From: Atrichornis clamosus
Taxonomy: Eukaryota; Chordata; Aves; Passeriformes; Menuridae
Length of the DNA stretch: 64,000 bases
Direction: 5' to 3'
Assembly: GCA_013400975.1 (NCBI GenBank)
Contig: WBMZ01004660.1
Location: forward strand, 1 to 64,000
Position numbers and translations under genes: made by a program. Of the stretch, positions 59,801 through 64,000 are shown piece by piece (the first letter of the stretch is position 1; every line of letters starts with the position of its first letter). The notes under the pieces were generated by a model. It was not told where the DNA came from and made no database searches. It worked only from the letters and a program-made list of their open reading frames with translations.

Positions 59801-60558
59801 TGGGGGTTTCTGGGTTGGATATTCCTGTGTGCCTTCTGATTCATCACTCAGGGAGATGATGTTTGAAATGCACTCCCAGCGAGCAGTTCAAGCAAACAAA
59901 AGAGATCTACTTCTGCACAGCAGAAGCTGTAGGATGCCTTGGTCAGTCCAGGAAATGTCCACCTGGATACGGAAACATGAGGGTGGGGGCCTTCAGATAA
60001 CAACAGGAATAAGTTCCAGTAGAGATGTTTAATACTAGATCCCAGAAATCATACCTGACTTTTTTTAATTAATATTTTTATTTTAAAGCAGTCTTTTAAA
60101 TCCTGAAATAGTCAGCTGATGGATGTGTGGGCTGTTAGAGGTACCACATCAGAGATGGTCATCTCTCATCAAAGGTGACATTGCTGTTTTTTGAGAGACA
60201 GTCTTTGATCCTGAAAATAGTAAAGTGGCAATGAATTGATGGGAGAACAGCAGGTGTAAAGGTCAGAACAGAGGGTCCCAGGGATTGGAACCTCTGTTGA
60301 TGTTGTCTGTAGCTCTAACTGCCCATCTCTTTCCGTTTTCCTTTTGTTCCTTCATTACAACAAACTTTCCAGAATTTAAGACAAGAACTTGACGATCTTC
60401 TACAAGAAAAAATAGAAAACCCCCATCCCGTGGACTGGAATGACATAAAATCCAGGGATACAGCCGTGCTGACAGCTATTATAGACTTGATCACCACGCA
60501 GGAGAACGAGGGCGTCAGGAACTTCGCTCCGCGCTTCCAGGGCGAGCGCTACAGCTGA
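44644..60558 (+). CDS. DHX36: DHX36, DEAH-box G-quadruplex helicase (25 coding exons)
   Basis: The 25 exons listed separately join to 985 residues (human about 1008). The enzyme is a 3'-to-5' ATP-dependent helicase of nucleus and cytoplasm that unwinds DNA and RNA G-quadruplexes and affects mRNA decay and translation. Domains in order: an RG-rich low-complexity start (8-21), the DHX36-specific G4-binding motif [17 protein letters not shown] (42-58), and RecA1 with GETGCGKT (207-214), TQPRR (239-243), DEIH (311-314) and SAT (343-345). RecA2 follows with VFLPGW (470-475), TNIAETS (528-534) and QRKGRAGR (575-582). Winged-helix, ratchet and OB-fold segments come next, to about 920, with a C-terminal helix. 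All motifs are intact and all introns are GT-AG. The start has a purine at -3 and matches the known MSY start. A CR1 copy lies in intron 2; other introns show no recognised elements. Confidence 0.97.
45069..45190 (+). CDS. DHX36: DHX36 exon 2 (residues 71-111)
   Basis: It encodes [20 protein letters not shown] and a short linker, the basic helical stretch after the G4-binding motif. The donor is GTAAAG, phase 2. Confidence 0.95.
45763..45936 (+). mobile_element. CR1 LINE 3' fragment in DHX36 intron 2
   Basis: It begins CCCAGAGAAGCTGTGGCTGC, continues GGAAGTGTCCAAGGCCAGGC and ends TTCCAACCCAAACCATTCCA, then TGATTCTGTA. It is in + orientation and close in sequence to the copy at 24025, so the same subfamily. 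Confidence 0.93.
46042..46243 (+). CDS. DHX36: DHX36 exon 3 (residues 111-178)
   Basis: This is the variable linker ([19 protein letters not shown]) before RecA1, ending with the conserved RYIEMQ. It is shorter than in mammals, where this linker is the least conserved part of the protein. Confidence 0.95.
46900..46938 (+). CDS. DHX36: DHX36 exon 4, 39-bp micro-exon (residues 179-191)
   Basis: It encodes [13 protein letters not shown], matching the helix just before the helicase core. It is bounded by TTTTCCCCAG and GTAAGT and is easily missed by gene finders because of its size. Confidence 0.93.
48095..48265 (+). CDS. DHX36: DHX36 exon 5 (residues 192-248)
   Basis: It carries helicase motif I ([11 protein letters not shown] phosphate binding) and motif Ia (TQPRR, nucleic-acid contact). 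It is GC-rich. The donor is GTGAGT. Confidence 0.97.
48841..48920 (+). CDS. DHX36: DHX36 exon 6 (residues 249-275)
   Basis: It encodes [20 protein letters not shown] and YQIRLQ, part of RecA1. The acceptor is TTCCCTCAG and the donor GTGAGC. Confidence 0.96.
49837..49911 (+). CDS. DHX36: DHX36 exon 7 (residues 275-300)
   Basis: It encodes [20 protein letters not shown] and WLQSD. The CTTGI region is motif Ib/Ic of RecA1. The donor is GTAAGT. Confidence 0.96.
   Translation, partial: SVAKETRFNFILYHGNCPAVAPVR
50039..50205 (+). CDS. DHX36: DHX36 exon 8 (residues 300-356)
   Basis: It contains the DEIH box (311-314; Mg/ATP hydrolysis) and motif III SAT (343-345), which couples hydrolysis to unwinding. 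Both are intact. Confidence 0.97.
50774..50855 (+). CDS. DHX36: DHX36 exon 9 (residues 356-383)
   Basis: It encodes [20 protein letters not shown] and EDVIEKLR, the link from RecA1 to RecA2. The donor is GTAAGT. Confidence 0.96.
51297..51437 (+). CDS. DHX36: DHX36 exon 10 (residues 383-430)
   Basis: It encodes the charged insert [20 protein letters not shown] and the following EEKEE stretch up to LRQLQGR. The donor reads CAG|GTCGGG, with a poor match at +3 to +5; the position is fixed by homology and phase. Confidence 0.92.
51956..52058 (+). CDS. DHX36: DHX36 exon 11 (residues 430-464)
   Basis: It encodes [20 protein letters not shown] and the start of RecA2 ([14 protein letters not shown]). 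The acceptor is CCTGCAG and the donor GTACAG. Confidence 0.96.
53180..53267 (+). CDS. DHX36: DHX36 exon 12 (residues 465-494)
   Basis: It encodes motif IV (ILVFLPGW) and the [16 protein letters not shown] segment of RecA2. The donor is GTAAAA. Confidence 0.96.
54115..54170 (+). CDS. DHX36: DHX36 exon 13 (residues 494-512)
   Basis: This is a 56-bp exon encoding [19 protein letters not shown]. The PLHS element lies in RecA2. The donor is GTATGC. Confidence 0.96.
54274..54338 (+). CDS. DHX36: DHX36 exon 14 (residues 513-534)
   Basis: It encodes [20 protein letters not shown] and TS, which is motif V (TNIAETS). The donor is GTAAAC. Confidence 0.96.
54850..54993 (+). CDS. DHX36: DHX36 exon 15 (residues 534-582)
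   Basis: It encodes the beta-hairpin region ([17 protein letters not shown]) and motif [10 protein letters not shown], whose arginine finger contacts ATP. Motif VI straddles the exon 15/16 junction. Confidence 0.97.
55502..55619 (+). CDS. DHX36: DHX36 exon 16 (residues 582-621)
   Basis: It encodes [20 protein letters not shown] and the [16 protein letters not shown] segment that enters the winged-helix domain. The donor is GTAAAC. Confidence 0.96.
56243..56341 (+). CDS. DHX36: DHX36 exon 17 (residues 622-654)
   Basis: It encodes [20 protein letters not shown] and [13 protein letters not shown] of the winged-helix domain. The donor is GTAAAG. Confidence 0.96.
56880..57053 (+). CDS. DHX36: DHX36 exon 18 (residues 655-712)
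   Basis: It encodes [20 protein letters not shown] and the [20 protein letters not shown] stretch at the start of the ratchet (HA2) domain. This is among the most conserved stretches of the protein. Confidence 0.97.
57346..57432 (+). CDS. DHX36: DHX36 exon 19 (residues 713-741)
   Basis: It encodes [20 protein letters not shown] and [17 protein letters not shown] is the conserved HA2 signature. The donor is GTAAGC. Confidence 0.95.
58084..58167 (+). CDS. DHX36: DHX36 exon 20 (residues 742-769)
   Basis: It encodes [20 protein letters not shown] and FLSSNTMQ of the ratchet domain. The donor is GTAACA. Confidence 0.96.
58259..58358 (+). CDS. DHX36: DHX36 exon 21 (residues 770-803)
   Basis: It encodes [20 protein letters not shown] and a short variable linker. 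Intron 20 before it is only 91 bp. Confidence 0.96.
58443..58533 (+). CDS. DHX36: DHX36 exon 22 (residues 803-833)
   Basis: It encodes [20 protein letters not shown] and RPSFSKKRK, leading into the OB fold. Intron 21 before it is only 84 bp. Confidence 0.96.
58914..59034 (+). CDS. DHX36: DHX36 exon 23 (residues 833-873)
   Basis: It encodes OB-fold strands ([20 protein letters not shown]) and [16 protein letters not shown]. The donor is GTAAGT. Confidence 0.96.
59594..59746 (+). CDS. DHX36: DHX36 exon 24 (residues 874-924)
   Basis: It encodes the rest of the OB fold ([20 protein letters not shown]) and the [18 protein letters not shown] segment. The OB fold contacts the exposed quartet of the bound G-quadruplex in the known mammalian structure. 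Confidence 0.97.
60373..60558 (+). CDS. DHX36: DHX36 exon 25 (residues 925-985 and stop)
   Basis: It encodes the C-terminal helix ([20 protein letters not shown]) and the end [13 protein letters not shown]. It stops at TGA 60556-60558. Confidence 0.96.
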   Translation, partial: NLRQELDDLLQEKIENPHPVDWNDIKSRDTAVLTAIIDLITTQENEGVRNFAPRFQGERYS

Positions 60559-61239
60559 CAGCCCTCCCCTGCAGCACACTGCCCACGGAGCCACCTTCTT
60601 TTGTATGGCATTTCTTTAGCTAGAGGAGCAACTTCGGTGGGGTAAGCTGGTGTTGTCCTCATCCCGAGGAGCAGTTGTTGGGAACTAGTTGGCAGTATGT
60701 GTACGTGCATGTGTTCTGTGCTCGGCGTAGCTTTGGGAGGGACAGGAAGGCAGGGATGGATGGTGTATGGTTCTTGTCCTGTTGTAGCTGTTTTCTTTGG
60801 GGTTCTTACCCATCAGGTAACAGATATTTAAAAAACCTGCTAAAATACTGCTTAGTAATACCTTAACTGGTTTGTTTTGTTTTTTTTTTTAATGGGGTAT
60901 GGTGAGTAAATTACACTTGCTGTGTTATTCCAGCTGTGCAACAGTGTGCTCACCAACACTTCCAAAGAAGGTAATTACAGCTTAATTAAACTAAACTTGA
61001 AAACACCAGTTGAATTTGTACTGTGGGAGGAAACAATCTTCAAAAATATTCTCCTATTCTATGTTTCATCCTGTTCAATTAATCTTCCTTTGCTTTCTGT
61101 CCCCATCCATCATCACTACTGAGTGACATTGCAGCTTACAGAAAGCATGGTTAGATAAAAGTCGTTGGATTGTGTTTAAGGTTTCATTGCTTTTGAATTT
61201 TTTTTATATAAGAAGTTCATGTATGGGTTATAGTATTAG

Positions 61240-61245
61240 ATTAAA
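61240..61245 (+). terminator. DHX36: Probable DHX36 poly(A) signal (ATTAAA)
   Basis: ATTAAA, the commonest variant signal, is followed by a T/GT-rich stretch (61247-61310). This gives a 3' UTR of about 0.7 kb. Another ATTAAA at 60985-60990 has a weaker downstream element. No AATAAA is seen between the stop and 61.3 kb. Confidence 0.5.
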
Positions 61246-61699
61246 AGTCTTTTCTTGCAAGTGTTATTTCAATTGTTTTCAATGTTTTGAATGTCATTCT
61301 GTTTTGAATGATTTCCAGTTCTGGAAGAATATTTGAATAACAAAGTTTGTTAAGGATTTTGAGGTTTATCCTCAAGAGAAAAGCTCTTGTGTCTCTTTTT
61401 ATTTGCCTGAAAAATATAACTTTTCTCCCTTCTTTGGTGTTTTTTTTCCTTTGCAAAAATGACCTTTATCATCGAACTCAGCAGGATTTATGCACTTTAT
61501 CCTGAAGAAAGCAGAGCAGATCAGGTGAAACTTACTTTTCTGTACAGAAATAAGTCAAACTTCGGGCTAGACCGTGCTTTCCATTGTGTTAACAAGGGAT
61601 GGAGGGTGCCAAGCTCGTCATTTCCCCTGCCAGCGGCACGAAACACATGGCTTAATCTCCCTCCCCGCCACCAATTGACTGTTTTCCCCCAGGTGTTTT

Positions 61700-62200
61700 A
61701 AATGTGAAGGAGGAGGAGCATCACCCTGCCCGGCGGGGTGAGTGCCGGGGGGAGGTTGAGGAAGGGGAAAAGAAGCACCGCGGCCGCGGGGAGGGAGGAG
61801 GCGGAGCCGGAGCGGGAGCGGTCGCTGCGGGACAGCGGGGCTGTGTCGGGGACGGGCTGCCCCGAGGAGAGGTGAGCACCGGACTCAAAGCGGGGGGAAA
61901 GGAGACGAAATTAGTGATAATTGTGTAGGAATGGGAATGAAACAATTTGTAGCGTGGAATTTCGGTGTTGGAAGCGTCGCGCTGGGGGAGGTTGGGGGAG
62001 GAGGGCGTCGCGCCGGGGCAGGAGGGAACAAAATGGCGCCCAGCCCTGAGGGGCGGCCATGGCCGCGGGCTGCGCCGGGCCGGTGTGCGGGAGAGGGACC
62101 GGTACCGCCTCCGGGCAGGGCAGGGCGTGACCAGCATCACTAATCCCGACGTTATTGAGGAAAAACTGGCGGCAGCGCTGTTACTGGGAGGGTTGGATTA
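61700..62200 (+). promoter_or_regulatory. Isolated CpG island with YY1 element
   Basis: GC- and CpG-rich DNA lies beyond the DHX36 3' end. A perfect YY1-type AAAATGGCGCC is at 62030-62040. Strong donor-like words are at 61738 (CGGG|GTGAGT) and 61872 (GAG|GTGAGC). G-runs are at 61984-62026. YY1 elements in this orientation usually lie just downstream of start sites of rightward genes. The ATG inside it opens only 36 codons with no known homology. It is probably the first exon of an unidentified coding or non-coding RNA. Confidence 0.55.
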
Positions 62201-64000
62201 AATGTCATGAAGAAAATACAGGCTGCCACGTGGTACCTGCTTGCTTCTCCTTGTTCGTGGTTTTTGCTGTACTTAAAAGAAGTTATGGCTAAATTTCTGA
62301 TTAATAACACAAAGGGCAAAAGGAAAGGGTAGGGACAGCAGAGCCTGAGTGAGAATGGCAGTGTTGGCTGAAGATGGCAGTTCCCTCAGACCACACAGTG
62401 TGGAGGCTCAGGGTCAGCGCTGGCACAAGGGCCACCCCCAGAAGAAATGCTCAGAGGGGTCACAGGTCAGGTGTTGGAATGTGACTAAAGTGTAAATAAT
62501 GATATTGCACTTTCTCACTATGCTTAGGCTGTGTGCTTTAACATACTCTTTTAAGCAGACAGATACAAAACCTGTTCTTCAGGGTTTGAAAATGAGCCTG
62601 TTCTGAAAGTCAGGTGTGCTGCATTAGAGTTAATTTTCCTCCCTAGGGTGTGTGACCCCGTGTTGGATTTGTGATGTAAATAGTGTTATTCCAAGTACGG
62701 CTGAGCAAGGCCAGAGTCCGTCTTGGTTCTCACCCCACCAGCGAGGGGCCTGGGGGTGCACAGGGGGCTGAAGGACACAGCCAGGACAGCTGACCCCAGG
62801 GGTGTCCCAGGCCATCAGGCTCAGCGAATAAAGCACAGGAAGGGGAGAGATGCTTGGAGTGACAGCATTTGTCTTCCCATGTCCCCATTATGTGTATGGA
62901 GCCTGGCTGTCCTGGGGCTGGTTGAACATCCACCTGCCCATGGGAGGTGGGGAATTAATTCCTTGGTTTGCTTTGCTTGCACATGTGGCTTTTGCTTTAC
63001 CTGTTAAACTGTCTTTATCTCAAGCCCATGAGTTCTCTGACTTTGACCCAAGTTTCCCCCATCCCACTGTGGGGATGAGCTGCAAACCAGGCTTAAACCA
63101 TCACATCAGTTTATGTTAAGCAGTTGTACTTATGCTGATGTAAGGTTTGTAACTTGGTTTTTATATGGCCAGAGACCAGGAATCGTCACCCGTTCATGTT
63201 GTACCTAATGAAGGCTGTTTCTGCCTGTGTTAGTTTCCAGCACCTTCTGGAACTCTGGGTTATGGAACGAAAAAATTCAATGATGTGATAAATGCTTCAT
63301 GTTATCCCAATTTGGCTAAATGATGAAGTTTTGATACAGCTGTTGAAAATCATTTGCAGATCATAGCAGATAAATCCTCGGATTTCCTCAACTTTGGTGT
63401 CAAAATTTACTCTGTTTATTTCCAGCACTTTTCTGTCCACTTGTTTTGCTATGTGTGTTACTTAATGAAATGTACAGGGGAAACCCAAGAGCTTTTGTGA
63501 ATATATTGTGTCAATGCAGAATTGAAGGTATGTGCCTGTGAGTGTGATGCTGAGCAGAGGGTGACTGAAGTTGTGCTGTATTTACCTTTTTATTTTCAGC
63601 AAATTAGCTTTGCATAATGGGAACAAATGTACTCTTTGCCCTGGAAGTCAAGAACAACACGACATTACAGCATTTGTTGAAAGTTCAGCAGATAAGAATG
63701 TTCTATTTGTTCTGTTGCACAGCTGATAGAAAGCAGCAGAAAAGACAGTCTTAAAAACTGTTCCTTAGGTGTGTTGTGAGTACGGAGATGCTGAGACAGG
63801 ATCGGGTCAGGTGGGCACTGGATTTCTGACCAGGTGCCCCTCCTGGAGCCCACAGACACGCAGAGGCAGCTCCACGCACTTGGAGATCTGATGGAGAGCC
63901 TTTTGCCAACTTGCTTACAGTCTGATTAGAGAAGTTCTAGAAGGAAGGGGTACACATTCCATGCAAAAATGAGAGCTCATTTTACAGTAACAGGCTCCCA
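62201..64000. other. Downstream region, no gene recognised
   Basis: No exon or repeat is recognised. In other amniotes ARHGEF26 lies on this side of DHX36, pointing towards it, so its 3' end may lie beyond the window. I see none of its coding sequence here. Confidence 0.5.

Noticed and set aside
61931..62143. Open frames in the orphan CpG island as protein genes
   Set aside because: Gly/Arg/Pro-rich frames follow from GC content; only a 36-codon frame begins at the YY1 ATG and nothing matches a known family.
1..64000. CRISPR arrays, operons, endogenous retrovirus genes, functional tRNA or rRNA genes
   Set aside because: None seen. Repeats are tandem or CR1-derived, no retroviral pol-like frames were recognised, and no sequence folds into a complete tRNA.

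Overview
The window is nuclear DNA from a bird. The evidence is chicken-repeat-1 (CR1) LINE 3' ends with their typical terminal ATTCTATGA / GATTCTG octamers, compact introns, and two genes in the amniote neighbour order GPR149 then DHX36. The order of bird cannot be fixed from sequence alone. No bacterial, viral or organellar genes are visible.

Layout. Bases 1 to about 33.2 kb are gene-poor. I see no multi-exon gene there, only short open frames of the kind expected by chance. This stretch holds two CR1 copies, a 40-bp minisatellite, a small VNTR cluster, a possible ancient tRNA-derived SINE, an AT-rich block that may be a conserved non-coding element, and a tight cluster of CRE-like sites at about 28.05 kb. 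In mammals MME is the next gene on this side, pointing away; the CpG-rich left edge could be the start of a leftward gene, but that is unproven.

From 34.1 to 43.86 kb lies GPR149, an orphan seven-transmembrane receptor, complete in four coding exons on the + strand (703 residues). Its poly(A) signal is at 44.13 kb. About 0.5 kb further on, DHX36 begins at 44.64 kb inside a GC-rich, CpG-rich promoter. DHX36 is complete: 25 coding exons, 985 residues, all helicase motifs present, stop at 60.56 kb. It encodes the DEAH-box helicase that binds and unwinds G-quadruplexes. All its introns are GT-AG and every exon joins in frame.

Downstream of DHX36 an isolated CpG island at 61.7-62.2 kb has a perfect YY1 element, G-runs and strong splice-donor sequences but no recognisable protein. 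It looks like the start of an unannotated transcript. The remaining 1.8 kb holds nothing I can name.

The most unusual structure is just upstream of DHX36: a 60-bp segment whose ends pair over 8 bp and which encloses two further hairpins. It carries a perfect RNA polymerase III B-box on the - strand, and the B-box is repeated 47 bp away. GPR149 and DHX36 have no known functional link; their proximity is conserved synteny.
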